A stretch of 64,000 nt of DNA from Pradoshia sp. D12 (GCF_008935075.1 NZ_CP044545.1:2793587-2857586), one strand, 5' to 3'. Shown: positions 36,793 to 48,403, numbered from the stretch's first letter. Program-made: numbers and translations. Notes: generated from the letters alone by a model not told the origin.

Positions 36793-37668
36793 TTGAAAAA
36801 ATATATTGGTTACCTAATAGTCGGTTTAGTACTCATATTTACCTTTATGTGGTGGAAACAGCTTTATATACAAAGGGATATAGCTGTTATTAAATATTTT
36901 CCACTTAATCAAAAGGCTGCGTTTATTAAAACAACCTCTTCCCTTGTCATGCCTAAGCAGGAAAAAGATACAGAACAGTACGATGTTGCGTTATCGACTG
37001 AATCTATTTTAAATCAAACAAGTTATCTCAGACAGGATTTCTCACTTCTTTTTCAAAACGGTCGTTTAAAAGAGTTTACAAAGAAATGGGAGCAGAATAC
37101 AGATCGAATATCCCAAAAGACAACCGTAAAAGCTCATGAATCTTCTTTATTTCAAGTGGTTACCATTCATTATGCTGAGATTCATACGGAAAACGACAAG
37201 ATTACCAGCTCATTTAAATTAACTGATAGTAATCTGTTTGTCATTGCTTCACGTTATGGACCAACCAAATCATTTCATTCTCCTGAAACCGAGGAACAAA
37301 AGGAATGGGCCTTTACCCTGTCTTCTGTAAGTAATTCCAGGCTGACTAAAGTGCTCAATCGCTATACAGATAACAAAAAGATTGATATTACAAGGTATCA
37401 CGTAGTTCCCCTGACACAGTTTTCGACTGAAGAAAAAAGATTATTAGCCGGATATTCAGAGCAAAAGCGTCTGGAGATTACGGAAAAGCTATGGGAAGCT
37501 TTTTATTCCATTTATGTTTCAGGAATAAAAAAACAGGATGGTACAGTCATAAATCCGATAGACAGTACCATCCCCTTGATTTTGCGTAAACAAGACTCAA
37601 ACAAACTAATTATTCTTATTCAGGATAAATCAGGCAATATACATGAATATTATCAGCAGCTGCCTTAA
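36793..37668 (+). CDS. Hypothetical membrane-anchored protein
   Basis: 291 residues. One N-terminal membrane helix (KKYIGYLIVGLVLIFTFMWW) and an exported polar domain with no cysteines, no repeats and no motif that I know. It starts with TTG after GAGGAGA. It lies alone on the plus strand between yqgQ and gluP, and converges on gluP with only ten bases between stops. I do not recognise the family. Confidence 0.75.
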   Translation: MKKYIGYLIVGLVLIFTFMWWKQLYIQRDIAVIKYFPLNQKAAFIKTTSSLVMPKQEKDTEQYDVALSTESILNQTSYLRQDFSLLFQNGRLKEFTKKWEQNTDRISQKTTVKAHESSLFQVVTIHYAEIHTENDKITSSFKLTDSNLFVIASRYGPTKSFHSPETEEQKEWAFTLSSVSNSRLTKVLNRYTDNKKIDITRYHVVPLTQFSTEEKRLLAGYSEQKRLEITEKLWEAFYSIYVSGIKKQDGTVINPIDSTIPLILRKQDSNKLIILIQDKSGNIHEYYQQLP

Positions 37669-37678
37669 AGTAAGATAA

Positions 37679-39214
37679 CTATTCGGAATCAAGCTCATTC
37701 AGCGTTGTTTTATAATCTTCATTATTCGGTTCCTGATAAACTGCTATTTGGATATAATCTTTAGCTTTATCGATTTGTCCCAGTTGCCAGTAGAGCAGTC
37801 CAATATCATAATATGCTTCTGGAAACACTTCTTGCTGTTCAATGGCTTTTAGAAAATACGTCTCAGCCGCTTTCAGATCATATTGATGATACTTTATATA
37901 TCCTGCTAAAAAATATGCTTCTGGAGCGTCTTCTTCCTTTAGATAGCCTTCGATAAGCTCATAGGCTTTGGCATATTCCTTAGAATTCACATATTCATGA
38001 GCAAGAGTGACATCATTATGATATTTATGGTCAGATTCATTTGATGAATACCCATATACTAAAGCTCCTATTGTTAACAAAACGGTCAGGAGCAGCGCAC
38101 CCATTTGCACGGCAAGCTTAGGATTTTTCGGCAATCTGACAATCGTTGCTGCGAGGAATCCACCTATTAAACCGCCGATATGGCCGGCACTATCTATAGC
38201 ATCTGCAGAGAATGTAATAACCAGGTTGATGGCCAAAATTACAATCACATTCCATCCCATTGTTCTGAAAAAGAGATTGGGGTGGAGTATACCAAACAAT
38301 AGCAAGGCACCGAGTAAGCCAAATATCGCACCACTGGCACCGGCTGATAGATTGGGCATCAAAATAAAACTTGCTACCGAACCAATAAAGCCTGCAAAAA
38401 AGTAAATAACCAGAAATCTTAAGCTTCCATAAATACGCTCAACAATAACTCCGACAAAATACAAACTTAAGGTGTTCAGAATCAAGTGTGTAAATCCAAT
38501 ATGAAGAAAGATGGGTGTGAAGAATCTCCACCATTCCCCTTCCATAATCAATGGGTTATACTTTGCACCAAATTGGATGAGGGTTTCAGTGTTTGTACTT
38601 CCGCCACGCATCTCGAGTAAAATAAACACAAGAACTTGGATGGCCATTAACAAGTATGTAAAGATTGGTTTGCCATGGCTAAAGATTTGTTCATCTTGTT
38701 TCTGCTTTTGGTAAGAAGCAGCCAAAGCATCTTCTTTAAGATGGTTAATTTCATTTTCTTCTATAAACTCATAATCCCTGTTGACCACTTCCAACGGAAA
38801 CCCCAGAAAGCTTTCCAATTCCGTCAAAGATTCTTCCATAGCCTCTGTTTGAAAAATCATGGTATCAATCGTAATTTTTGCACGACTTTCGTTTGAGTAT
38901 CTTCCAAGGACATCCGAATAATCATCAACCGGAGCATATTGACTAACATAAATGGTTTTAACAGTTAGTTCCTTCCTGGAAAGAAACCTACGAATCTTCT
39001 CTGCATTCTGCAGTACAAGATTTCGGTCACGCTTCATATTATTGGACCAATCCAAATCTTCTCTTTTTATACGGATTAGGGGATCTATCCGACTCGACTG
39101 ATTTTCAAGCCATATTTCTTGCTGATCAGTGGATGCAGATATAAATCGATACCCTTTTTTCGTAATCAATTGATTGATAAAGGACCAATAGATATATTCT
39201 TCTTTAAAACTCAC
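37679..39214 (-). CDS. gluP: Rhomboid intramembrane protease with TPR tail (YqgP/GluP)
   Basis: 511 residues. A cytosolic N-terminal domain (1-180) is followed by seven membrane helices with GASGAIFG (catalytic Ser294) and AGHIGG (catalytic His345), the same 51-residue spacing as in B. subtilis YqgP. The C-terminus holds tetratricopeptide repeats (EAYFLAGYIKYHQYDLKAAE and EAYYDIGLLYWQLGQIDKAK). In B. subtilis it cooperates with FtsH in turnover of the magnesium transporter MgtE; that role here is inferred. Confidence 0.94.
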   Translation of the reverse strand: MSFKEEYIYWSFINQLITKKGYRFISASTDQQEIWLENQSSRIDPLIRIKREDLDWSNNMKRDRNLVLQNAEKIRRFLSRKELTVKTIYVSQYAPVDDYSDVLGRYSNESRAKITIDTMIFQTEAMEESLTELESFLGFPLEVVNRDYEFIEENEINHLKEDALAASYQKQKQDEQIFSHGKPIFTYLLMAIQVLVFILLEMRGGSTNTETLIQFGAKYNPLIMEGEWWRFFTPIFLHIGFTHLILNTLSLYFVGVIVERIYGSLRFLVIYFFAGFIGSVASFILMPNLSAGASGAIFGLLGALLLFGILHPNLFFRTMGWNVIVILAINLVITFSADAIDSAGHIGGLIGGFLAATIVRLPKNPKLAVQMGALLLTVLLTIGALVYGYSSNESDHKYHNDVTLAHEYVNSKEYAKAYELIEGYLKEEDAPEAYFLAGYIKYHQYDLKAAETYFLKAIEQQEVFPEAYYDIGLLYWQLGQIDKAKDYIQIAVYQEPNNEDYKTTLNELDSE

Positions 39215-39298
39215 GGATTCCCCTACTTTCTCTCCCTAAAAAGTTTCTATATCTATTTTATCATTACGTAAGAGGAACAGAAATAATTCCTCTGGTCA

Positions 39299-39454
39299 TT
39301 ATGTTTGATCTTGCACAGTTTTAAATATTGGCAATTCCATTAGAACGGCTATAAGGATGTTGCGCAGTACTTGATTCTTCATAATGGAAGACCTCTTTTG
39401 AAACACTATATACCCTATTATGCCAGATACGAAAATAATTAAGAATTTATTCAT
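39299..39454 (-). CDS. yqgO: Small membrane protein in the yqgO position
   Basis: 51 residues starting MNKFLIIFVSGIIGYIVFQKR, a single membrane helix, then a basic amphipathic part. Position between gluP and ldh fits yqgO, but I recall that sequence only roughly, so the symbol is tentative. AGGAGGG lies eight bases before the ATG and forms one arm of the hairpin that ends ldh (39457-39506). Confidence 0.65.
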   Translation of the reverse strand: MNKFLIIFVSGIIGYIVFQKRSSIMKNQVLRNILIAVLMELPIFKTVQDQT

Positions 39455-39456
39455 GT

Positions 39457-39506
39457 AAAAATCCCTCCTGTATTACCATATAGTTTGGTGAACAGGAGGG
39501 ATTTTT
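39457..39506 (-). terminator. ldh terminator whose stem contains a ribosome binding site
   Basis: A perfect 14-bp stem: AAAAATCCCTCCTG and CAGGAGGGATTTTT with a 22-base loop, just after the ldh stop. The second arm is also the ribosome binding site of the small gene at 39454, so read-through transcripts would hide that site. Confidence 0.8.
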
Positions 39507-39513
39507 ATTCTAC

Positions 39514-41301
<1,788 letters not shown>

Positions 41302-41309
<8 letters not shown>

Positions 41310-41865
41310 AATTTATTACCCCTTGTTCTGTGAATAGATAGTCGACAGGGATGTCGAACTCTTCTGTATGGATATCATCTCTTATTTGCATCATAAACGC
41401 CAGCGAAAGTTTGATTCCATAAAATGATGCCAAATAACGATCATAATAGCCGCCACCAAATCCAATCCGATATCCAGTTGTTGAGAATAGGAGTCCCGGA
41501 ACTACCATTATATCGATTTGGTCGGATTCTATCTTTTGTGTTTTATCCGGTCTGGGCTCTTTTAAACCACTATAAACTGACTCAAGTATCGTATTTGGAC
41601 GATAGTCATAAAATTCCATATGCTTTGTGTGTGGATAGCATTTTGGAATCACGATATTCTTTTTCTCTTTCCACGCTCTCTCGATAATCTCTTTCGTTTC
41701 AATCTCAGGATGCCGAGAAATTGTGATTCCGATTGTCTTTGCATTCTTCCATATGTCATGACTAAATAAGTATTCAACAATTTTAGATGTATATGTATCC
41801 CGCTCGTATGACGGAAATTCCGCTAATAAACTCCGATAAGTCGATCTTAATTCTCCCTTTAACAT
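41302..41865 (-). CDS. yqgN: 5-formyltetrahydrofolate cyclo-ligase
   Basis: Converts 5-formyl-THF to 5,10-methenyl-THF with ATP. 187 residues: the N-terminal LKGELRSTYRSLL carries the basic ATP-binding residues, VVPGLLFSTTGYRIGFGGGYYDR is the C-terminal phosphate and folate-binding block. It precedes the DUF92 gene in an overlapping pair. It links functionally to the folate-using glycine cleavage system elsewhere in the window. Confidence 0.92.
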
Positions 41866-41897
41866 TGCGTTAAATCCCCTTAAATTCTATATAATCC

Positions 41898-41932
41898 CAA
41901 AAAAAAACAACAGGAGAGAACCTCCTGTTGTT
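41898..41932 (-). terminator. Terminator after rpmG
   Basis: AACAACAGGAG (41906-41916) pairs with CTCCTGTTGTT (41922-41932); the minus-strand product ends in a T run. It begins at the rpmG stop codon. Confidence 0.88.
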
Positions 41933-42082
41933 TTATTTTGTTTCGCGGTGTGCAGTTGTACGCTTCTCTCTTGGGCAATATTTTTTAAGCTCAAGACGAT
42001 CAGGATTATTACGTTTATTTTTTGTGCTGATATAATTACGCTCACCGCACTCTGTGCAAGCTAAAGTAATGTTTACACGCAT
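41933..42082 (-). CDS. rpmG: 50S ribosomal protein L33
   Basis: 49 residues: [20 protein letters not shown] with a CxxC pair, and [17 protein letters not shown]. The second CxxC of zinc-binding paralogues is reduced to one Cys (YCPRE), so compare with both L33 types. GGAGGG precedes the ATG. It matches rpmGA in position next to yqgN. Confidence 0.93.
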   Translation of the reverse strand: MRVNITLACTECGERNYISTKNKRNNPDRLELKKYCPREKRTTAHRETK

Positions 42083-42145
42083 GTGAGTCCCTCCAGTTCA
42101 TTCAAAACTTCATTTTATACGACTTTTCTATAATATCACCTTTCA

Positions 42146-42715
42146 CTAATAAATGCTAGTCTGATTTTTGACCAAGTAATCAAACAGCATGACTTCCTCT
42201 TTATTCTTGCCTGTAATTATCCAATTAGAAACCCCCATTTTCACTCCGGGCTCCACTAGAAGCTTGTACATCGTTGTACAGACAACTAGACCTCTGGCTA
42301 AAGGAGAGTGGATAATTTGGCCATTTTCCATTAATTCGTACACCGCTTTTTTATGTTTTCGTTCCATTATCGATATAGATGCACAATCATTTCCATTTAA
42401 TAAGCTTATCGTATTCTTACCATATAAATAGATTAAAGAATCCGCAGGACTATAAAAACTTGCTGATACTTCACTAAAGGCCTCATGAACAAAAAATATC
42501 TTAATTTCAAGTGGTCGATCCCCATCATTTTTGCAGACTACATCTACTCTATCGAAATAATCATTATTTGTTAACTGTACTGCAGCAGATATCCCCTCTT
42601 GATCTTGATCGTTTTTGCACCAAAGATAGGGTACGATTAATCCGGATTTATCATCAACAAGCCTTTTACAGCTGGCTTTTTTAGTACTTTTATTTAAAGA
42701 GTCTAACTGGTCCAT
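42146..42715 (-). CDS. Hypothetical protein with a T-box-like start region
   Basis: 189 residues, soluble, with beta-strand-rich composition (IKIFFVHEAF, SASFYSPADSLIYLYG, LLVEPGVKMGVSNWIITG). Five cysteines are spread along it. I do not recognise the family. GGGGTGG lies six bases before the ATG and is part of a sequence that resembles the T-box core. No partner genes on the same strand lie close by; rpmG follows after 63 bases. Confidence 0.7.
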   Translation of the reverse strand: MDQLDSLNKSTKKASCKRLVDDKSGLIVPYLWCKNDQDQEGISAAVQLTNNDYFDRVDVVCKNDGDRPLEIKIFFVHEAFSEVSASFYSPADSLIYLYGKNTISLLNGNDCASISIMERKHKKAVYELMENGQIIHSPLARGLVVCTTMYKLLVEPGVKMGVSNWIITGKNKEEVMLFDYLVKNQTSIY

Positions 42716-42731
42716 GCGGTACCACCCCTTT
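42716..42731 (-). promoter_or_regulatory. T-box-like core sequence at a translation start
   Basis: The minus strand reads AAAGGGGTGGTACCGC directly before the ATG, close to the conserved T-box AAnnGGGTGGNACCGCG. The 223-bp intergenic region would be long enough for a leader. But I find no clear specifier stem elements and no downstream terminator, so this may be a coincidence of a ribosome binding site with GGTACC. Confidence 0.3.
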
Positions 42732-42938
42732 CATTTATCTTACCTGCTTTAGCGAGCCACTAATATCTTCCATTAAATCCTAACACTCCCTGAACTAGAT
42801 GACAATGAACGCATATTGTCGAAGAACCACTACCTACTTCCAAATTATGAGCAATACTTCCTTTTTCATATATTTTTACCAAAATCCAGTGAAAATTGTT
42901 GTACAATAGGGATTGTAATTTAATTTGGGAGGGTATTC

Positions 42939-43301
42939 ATGATAATCATTTTGATTTGTTTATTTTCTCTATCTGTCTTACTGTTCTTACTATCGTTATT
43001 TTATAAAGGACAGGAAACTAAAGTAGAAAAAGAGATTGAACAGCTTTCATTAGAGCATGTACAAGAAATGTATATAATTAAAAAACGAATTCGTGCACTT
43101 GAGGAGGAAATCCTGCACGAGGAATCGTTTTCGGAGGTATCTTTTTTAACTAATTCCTCGCCCATACACGAGGTTATTCAAAATCAGGTCATTCATTTGT
43201 ACAAACAAGGATTATCGATTGAACAAATTTCCAGGCAATCTGCATTATCAAACAATGAGGTAATTAGGATCCTTGAAAGTCAGGGAGGCGATCTTCATTG
43301 A
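42939..43301 (+). CDS. Membrane-anchored protein with coiled coil and HTH-like end
   Basis: 120 residues. IILICLFSLSVLLFLLSLFY is a membrane helix; residues 28-65 are a charged coiled coil; the end (HLYKQGLSIEQISRQSALSNNEVIRIL) reads like a helix-turn-helix. It may be the yqzD equivalent next to yqzC, by position only. GGGAGG precedes the ATG. Its stop overlaps the next start (TTGA), so translation is coupled. Confidence 0.75.
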   Translation: MIIILICLFSLSVLLFLLSLFYKGQETKVEKEIEQLSLEHVQEMYIIKKRIRALEEEILHEESFSEVSFLTNSSPIHEVIQNQVIHLYKQGLSIEQISRQSALSNNEVIRILESQGGDLH

Positions 43302-43759
43302 ACCGACTATACATATCTGGAGCAGCTGCAGGTATTTTTTTAGCCACAAGCGTATTTACGGCATATTATCTTGCCACAGATGAATCAGCAGCTAAAAAGG
43401 TGCCCCTTTCAAGCGAGGACGCTCAAAAAACTCTACAGGAGGATGGTTATCATGTTTTATCAAAAAGTGAGTGGGATGACTATCAAAAGAACCTTCAATC
43501 TATTAATCAACTAAAAACAGAAAATCAACAAAGTAATAAAGAAGAAACTGTAGCCATTAGATTATCGATTAAGCCTGGAATGGCTTCCGACGAGATTATC
43601 AGCCTATTAAAAGAGGAGCGCGTGATTGAAGATACTGATAAGTTTTCTACCTACTTGAATAATCGGGATCTCACAAAAAAGATTCAGACTGGGACCTATA
43701 CAGTTTATAAAAACATGGACTATGCTGCCTTATCTGCTATTTTAACGAAGGGTAAATAG
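43298..43759 (+). CDS. yqzC: Exported protein with MltG-like fragment (YqzC-like)
   Basis: 153 residues. One N-terminal membrane helix (LYISGAAAGIFLATSVFTAYYL), a polar linker, and a C-terminal segment IRLSIKPGMASDEIISLLKEE ... TGTYTVYKNMDYAALSAILTKGK that resembles the N-terminal LysM-like part of the transglycosylase MltG without its catalytic domain. It starts with TTG, nine bases after GGGAGG. The symbol is a positional inference from yqzC near the pst operon of B. subtilis. Confidence 0.7.
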   Translation: MNRLYISGAAAGIFLATSVFTAYYLATDESAAKKVPLSSEDAQKTLQEDGYHVLSKSEWDDYQKNLQSINQLKTENQQSNKEETVAIRLSIKPGMASDEIISLLKEERVIEDTDKFSTYLNNRDLTKKIQTGTYTVYKNMDYAALSAILTKGK

Positions 43760-43778
43760 TGCATCAAAGTGGCAGCTT

Positions 43779-44171
43779 TTAAACTGGGATGACCTTTGCA
43801 ATAACATCCCAGATTTTTCTGTTTTGATCAATACTCTCTTCCCCTGAATCGATAATATCGGCCTTTTCAATTAAATTATTCATCGCATGATCAACAAAGC
43901 CGGGTAAAGGCAGTTCTTTTATAGCTTTGGCCATTTTTTCTGGATAAATATGACCATAGATTTCAATAGCCATAGAGAGCTCAGATACCGATAATTCCCT
44001 TCCGTATTTCTTTTGATAGTTTGCTTTCAGTTTCCTTGCCAGCTTAATGGCTGTTTTAGGGTTTGGGATGATGGATTCCAATTCTTTATTATTGTCTATA
44101 TGAACAGCTTTTTCACTCAGAAAATAGGTTATAGGTACTCCGTCCACTTCTACTGTCTCTTTTTCCTTCAT
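43779..44171 (-). CDS. Hypothetical protein
   Basis: 130 residues, soluble, mostly helical. A short N-terminal strand region (VEVDGVPITYFLSEK) precedes helices such as KTAIKLARKLKANYQKKYGREL and LSMAIEIYGHIYPEKMAKAI. There are no cysteines or membrane segments. GGGGG lies eight bases before the ATG. I do not recognise the family. Its neighbours point away or converge, so it is monocistronic. Confidence 0.7.
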   Translation of the reverse strand: MKEKETVEVDGVPITYFLSEKAVHIDNNKELESIIPNPKTAIKLARKLKANYQKKYGRELSVSELSMAIEIYGHIYPEKMAKAIKELPLPGFVDHAMNNLIEKADIIDSGEESIDQNRKIWDVIAKVIPV

Positions 44172-44380
44172 TCTCTAATCCCCCTTTTATTAATAAATGT
44201 TATTTTCTTATATCCAAGTCACCAATTTATAAACCTCTTTAAGGATTGTCCGTTAGTCGGATAAAGCTAGAATTTTAATTAAACGCTTTTTACAACCTCA
44301 ATAAAACTGTTATACATACTTATCCACTTTTCTTCATAATATGTACAAGTTACTAATACATAAGAAGATGGAGTGAAAGC

Positions 44381-45013
44381 GTGAGCGGACATATTATGTT
44401 TAGTTATTTTTTGTTAGGAATAACATTGGCGGCACCCATTGGTCCGGTTAACTCAGCCCGAATTGATAAGGGGATCAAAAACGGTTTTTTACACGCCTGG
44501 GTAGTAGGCGCAGGATCTATGATTGCGGATGGAATATTCATGTTATTGGTCTATTTGGGTTTTGTACAATTTATTACGATTCCATATGTCCAGATTTTCC
44601 TTTGGCTCTTTGGAGGATTTGTTCTTATTTATACCGGAATTGAAAGCATTTTGAGGGTCCATACACTTTCATTGGAAGATTATCGTACGAAAGACTCGTT
44701 ATCGAAATCTTTTTTAACTGGATTTATAATGTCCATTACAAGTCCATTATCCATCCTCTTTTGGATAGGAATATATGGGTCGGTTCTCGCTAAAACAGTT
44801 ACTTCGTACGGTACAAGCTCTCTTCTCGTGTACAGCTTGATGATTTTTCTCGGGCTAACTTTTTGGGACATTACCGTTGCCTTTCTAACAACTGGGTTCA
44901 GAAGATTTCTGAATGACACTAGCTTGAAAGCTATTTCAGCCTTTTCTGGAATTTCTCTGGTCGGTTTTGGAGTATATTTTGGTTTTCAGGGCATAAAGAC
45001 ATTATTTTTTTAA
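44381..45013 (+). CDS. LysE/RhtB-type amino-acid exporter
   Basis: 210 residues and six membrane helices. LAAPIGPVNSARIDKGIKNG near the N-terminus is the LysE-family signature with the conserved GP(V/I) motif, and SITSPLSILFWIGI is the second conserved stretch. It probably exports an amino acid or analogue with proton exchange. It starts with GTG after GGAG. No regulator is adjacent. Confidence 0.87.
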   Translation: MSGHIMFSYFLLGITLAAPIGPVNSARIDKGIKNGFLHAWVVGAGSMIADGIFMLLVYLGFVQFITIPYVQIFLWLFGGFVLIYTGIESILRVHTLSLEDYRTKDSLSKSFLTGFIMSITSPLSILFWIGIYGSVLAKTVTSYGTSSLLVYSLMIFLGLTFWDITVAFLTTGFRRFLNDTSLKAISAFSGISLVGFGVYFGFQGIKTLFF

Positions 45014-45034
45014 GCATTAAAAATAGGCACAAGA

Positions 45035-45070
45035 AAAAATGGAGTTCCCTATATGGGAATCTCCATTTTT
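45035..45070. terminator. Terminator between convergent exporter gene and phoU
   Basis: AAAAATGGAG-TTCCC (45035-45049) pairs with GGGAA-CTCCATTTTT (45055-45070, one bulge); T runs occur on both strands. It ends the pst operon. Confidence 0.85.
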
Positions 45071-45082
45071 ATTATCACAATT

Positions 45083-45742
45083 CTATTCATTTAAATGATA
45101 GTGTCTTCCTTTAATCATATAAAGGGTTTCTTCCGCCATATTAGTTATATGATCGCCTATTCTTTCATAGTGGCGGACAATAAACAATAACTGAGAATTT
45201 TCGTTAACCGTAGCAGACTCAGGATGCTTCATTTCAAGTATTTTACGGATTTCCTGTCCATATAAATCATCCACTGTATCATCGAGCTCTGCAAGTTCCT
45301 TAGAAAGGACAATATTTTCCTCCATAAAGGATTTATTGAACATATCAAGCATTTTCATACAAGTAGCGTGCATTTCGCCTACAGCCTCATTAACAAAGGG
45401 CTTTTCTTCCTTTGATAATCTAATCGCAGTTTTGGCAACATTCTTTGCATAATCACCAACCCGTTCAATTTCAGAACCGATTTTAATAGCTGAAACAATA
45501 TGCCTTAAATCCGTTGCAACAGGCTGCTGCTTTGCAATCATCAAGATAGCCAGTTCATCAAGCTCTTCTTCCATTTTATCAAGCTTTTTATCATCCTCTA
45601 TAACAGAAAGTGCTAGCTCTACATCATTTTTCAGCAATGCTTGGTACGATTTATTCAAGGCAGATGAAGCAAAACGTTCCATATCTATTACTTTAAGCTT
45701 TAATTCCTTTAGCTCGCTCTCGAATTTTTCTCTTAAAACCAT
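45083..45742 (-). CDS. phoU: Phosphate transport regulator PhoU
   Basis: 219 residues of two homologous three-helix bundles, each with an acidic metal motif (VIEDDKKLDKMEEELDE and ELDDTVDDLYGQEI) and IERVGDYAKN / YERIGDHITN. PhoU damps Pst uptake and phosphate signalling. It is the last gene of pstS-pstC-pstA-pstB-phoU. The B. subtilis pst operon has no phoU but two pstB genes, so the organisation differs here. Confidence 0.93.
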   Translation of the reverse strand: MVLREKFESELKELKLKVIDMERFASSALNKSYQALLKNDVELALSVIEDDKKLDKMEEELDELAILMIAKQQPVATDLRHIVSAIKIGSEIERVGDYAKNVAKTAIRLSKEEKPFVNEAVGEMHATCMKMLDMFNKSFMEENIVLSKELAELDDTVDDLYGQEIRKILEMKHPESATVNENSQLLFIVRHYERIGDHITNMAEETLYMIKGRHYHLNE

Positions 45743-45771
45743 TTTTTATTCTCCCTTCAAAATGATCTGGC

Positions 45772-46572
45772 TTATCCGAAACGTCCTGTTATATAATCTT
45801 CTGTTCTCTTATCATATGGGTTTGAGAAAATCTTATCTGTCTTGTCATATTCAATGACTTCACCATTCAAGAAGAAGGCAGTTTTGTCAGATATACGAGC
45901 TGCTTGCTGCATATTATGCGTAACGATAATAATACTGAATTTCTCTTTCAACTCTTGTACGAGTTCTTCAACCTTTAATGTTGAAATTGGATCTAATGCG
46001 GAAGTCGGTTCATCCATTAATATCACATCAGGAGAAACGGCAAGGCATCGTGCCAAACAAATACGTTGCTGCTGTCCGCCTGATAGTCCGTTGGCGTTTG
46101 TATGCAATCGATCCTTAACTTCGTCCCAGATTGCTGCACCACGCAAGCTTTTTTCTACAATTTCATCCAATTCTTTTTTGTTTTTAATACCATGTATTTT
46201 AGGTCCGTATGCTACATTTTCATAAATAGACTTTGGAAAAGGATTTGGCTTCTGAAATACCATTCCAACTTTTGTCCGTAATTCTTCCACTTGAAAATCT
46301 TTATCAAAGATATTCTGTCCCCGGTAAAATATATCACCAGAAGTACGAACACTTGGAATAAGTTCAATCATTCTATTTAATACTTTAATATAAGTAGATT
46401 TCCCACATCCAGATGGGCCAATAATGGCTGTAACCTCATTTTCATTAATGGCAAGATTAATATCCTTTAAAGCATGGTGATCACCATACCACAAATCCAA
46501 ACCCTGTGTATCGTAAACAAGTTTACTAGACTTTTCCGTTTTAGCCGGGTTGGCTTCTTTTAATTCTATCAT
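45772..46572 (-). CDS. pstB: Phosphate ABC transporter ATP-binding protein
   Basis: 266 residues. [17 protein letters not shown] (Walker A), [16 protein letters not shown] (signature), [12 protein letters not shown] (Walker B) and [13 protein letters not shown] (switch histidine). It energises phosphate import through PstCA. Confidence 0.95.
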   Translation of the reverse strand: MIELKEANPAKTEKSSKLVYDTQGLDLWYGDHHALKDINLAINENEVTAIIGPSGCGKSTYIKVLNRMIELIPSVRTSGDIFYRGQNIFDKDFQVEELRTKVGMVFQKPNPFPKSIYENVAYGPKIHGIKNKKELDEIVEKSLRGAAIWDEVKDRLHTNANGLSGGQQQRICLARCLAVSPDVILMDEPTSALDPISTLKVEELVQELKEKFSIIIVTHNMQQAARISDKTAFFLNGEVIEYDKTDKIFSNPYDKRTEDYITGRFG

Positions 46573-46604
46573 CTCAATTTCCCCCTTGGTAATGGTGATT
46601 TCAC

Positions 46605-47519
46605 TTAAGACACAGATGCCTTTTGTTTTGTTTTACTTTTGCCGCCTTCAAAATGTTTTTGGATAATTTTTGAGAATAAACGTGCAAGGAGATTAAAGAT
46701 TAATACCATTATAATCAATACTGCTGCTGATTTAGTCGCGATTGCCGTTGCATCCGGAACAATTCCTTCAGAATTTAATTTCCAAATATGAACAGCCAAT
46801 GTCTCTGCAGGTCTGAATATATTAAAAGGATTAACCGGACTTGTTAGATCGGCTGCTGTATTCAAGATTGGTGTTGTCAATCCTGCTGTAAAAATTAACG
46901 CTGCTGCTTCACCAAAAATACGACCAGCTGCCAGGATAACTCCCGTTATAATTTGAGGCATTGCTGTAGGAAGAGCAATTTTTACAATTGTCTGCCATTT
47001 GGTAGCCCCAAGTCCCAGACTGGCTTCTTTAACACCGGCTGATACCTCTGTAATTGCCGCTTCACTGACACGTGTTAAACTCGGTAAATTCAGAATCGTA
47101 ATTGCTAGTGCCCCTCCGATAATGGTGTACCCCCAACCTGTAGCTGTGACAAATACCAATAAACCAAATAAACCAACTACAATGGACGGGAGAGAGGCCA
47201 TCGTATCAATGCATAATCGGATAAACGTTAATAACTTTCCGGGTTTGGCATACTCCGCCAAATAAATACCTGCGCCTAAGCCAAGCGGTACAGAGATTAT
47301 CAGAGTAATAATTAACATATAGAAAGAGTTAAATAGCTGATATCCGATTCCCCCACCAGCATCCATATTGCTAGAACGACCAGTCAGAAAAGATGGGTCC
47401 CAGAAACCCCAGCCCTTTTTGAGTATTTCAAATACTAAATAACTCAATAAAATAATGACAAAAATAGCAACGATATAGAAAATACCCGTCCAGATTTTAT
47501 TTACTGTTCTAGCGCTCAT
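46605..47519 (-). CDS. pstA: Phosphate ABC transporter permease PstA
   Basis: 304 residues, six membrane helices, with the permease loop [20 protein letters not shown] that contacts PstB. Its start overlaps the pstC stop by four bases (ATGA). Confidence 0.95.
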   Translation of the reverse strand: MSARTVNKIWTGIFYIVAIFVIILLSYLVFEILKKGWGFWDPSFLTGRSSNMDAGGGIGYQLFNSFYMLIITLIISVPLGLGAGIYLAEYAKPGKLLTFIRLCIDTMASLPSIVVGLFGLLVFVTATGWGYTIIGGALAITILNLPSLTRVSEAAITEVSAGVKEASLGLGATKWQTIVKIALPTAMPQIITGVILAAGRIFGEAAALIFTAGLTTPILNTAADLTSPVNPFNIFRPAETLAVHIWKLNSEGIVPDATAIATKSAAVLIIMVLIFNLLARLFSKIIQKHFEGGKSKTKQKASVS

Positions 47520-48403
47520 TTCTGTGCCCCCCTATTCCCGATAAAACGAATAATCATGATGAATAAGAATGACATGATTAAAAGTATTAGCGCGAGGCTC
47601 CATAATGCATTATTCCATGCAGTTCCATTCATTGTATTAGACATGTCCATCGTTAAAATTCCAGTTAACGTTGCCGTGGGATCATTTAAGCCAGTCGGCA
47701 ATTTAACCGTATTTCCGATAACCATCTGAACGGCAAGTGCTTCACCAAAAGCACGTGCAAGCCCCATAACGATTCCTGTAAAGATGCCATTCTTTGCGGC
47801 AGGAATGATTACTCGGCTGATTGCCTGCCATCTCGTGGAACCGAGCCCATAGGAGGCTTCCAGAAGCTGTGGCGGGACATTTTTTAACGCATCTGTTGCC
47901 AAGCTTGCAATAGTCGGTAATATCATGATACTAAGTACAATTATCCCGGCTGTTAAACTGAATCCTACTCCGCCGAATGTGTTTCTAAGTAGGGGAACTA
48001 ATAAAGTCACACCTAGCAAACCATAAACAACGGATGGAATACCAACCAGCAATTCCAAAACCGGCTGCAAGACCTTTTTTCCGAATTTCGGGGAAATAAA
48101 GTTCGTAAATATTGCTAGAGCTATTGCAATAGGTGCACTGATAACAATGGCACCAATTGATACAAGTATAGAACCGATGATAAATATCAAAGCTCCATAT
48201 TCCCCATCATTGGGACTCCAGTTTGTTGAGGTCAACATCTCCACTATAGAGATATTACTGTTTGTAAATGACTGAATACCCTTTCCTGTAATAAAAACGA
48301 TAATAGCCAAAGTTGTTACAACGATTAATAGTCCACATAATGTAACAAGAATCCGTCCGATATATTCACTTTTCCAATAGTTGATTGGTTTATGATCATT
48401 CAA
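47516..48403 (-). CDS. pstC: Phosphate ABC transporter permease PstC
   Basis: 295 residues, six membrane helices, with EASYGLGSTRWQAISRVIIP as the coupling loop. It pairs with PstA to form the channel. It lies 71 bases after pstS, a gap without a clear hairpin. Confidence 0.95.
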   Translation of the reverse strand: MNDHKPINYWKSEYIGRILVTLCGLLIVVTTLAIIVFITGKGIQSFTNSNISIVEMLTSTNWSPNDGEYGALIFIIGSILVSIGAIVISAPIAIALAIFTNFISPKFGKKVLQPVLELLVGIPSVVYGLLGVTLLVPLLRNTFGGVGFSLTAGIIVLSIMILPTIASLATDALKNVPPQLLEASYGLGSTRWQAISRVIIPAAKNGIFTGIVMGLARAFGEALAVQMVIGNTVKLPTGLNDPTATLTGILTMDMSNTMNGTAWNNALWSLALILLIMSFLFIMIIRFIGNRGAQK

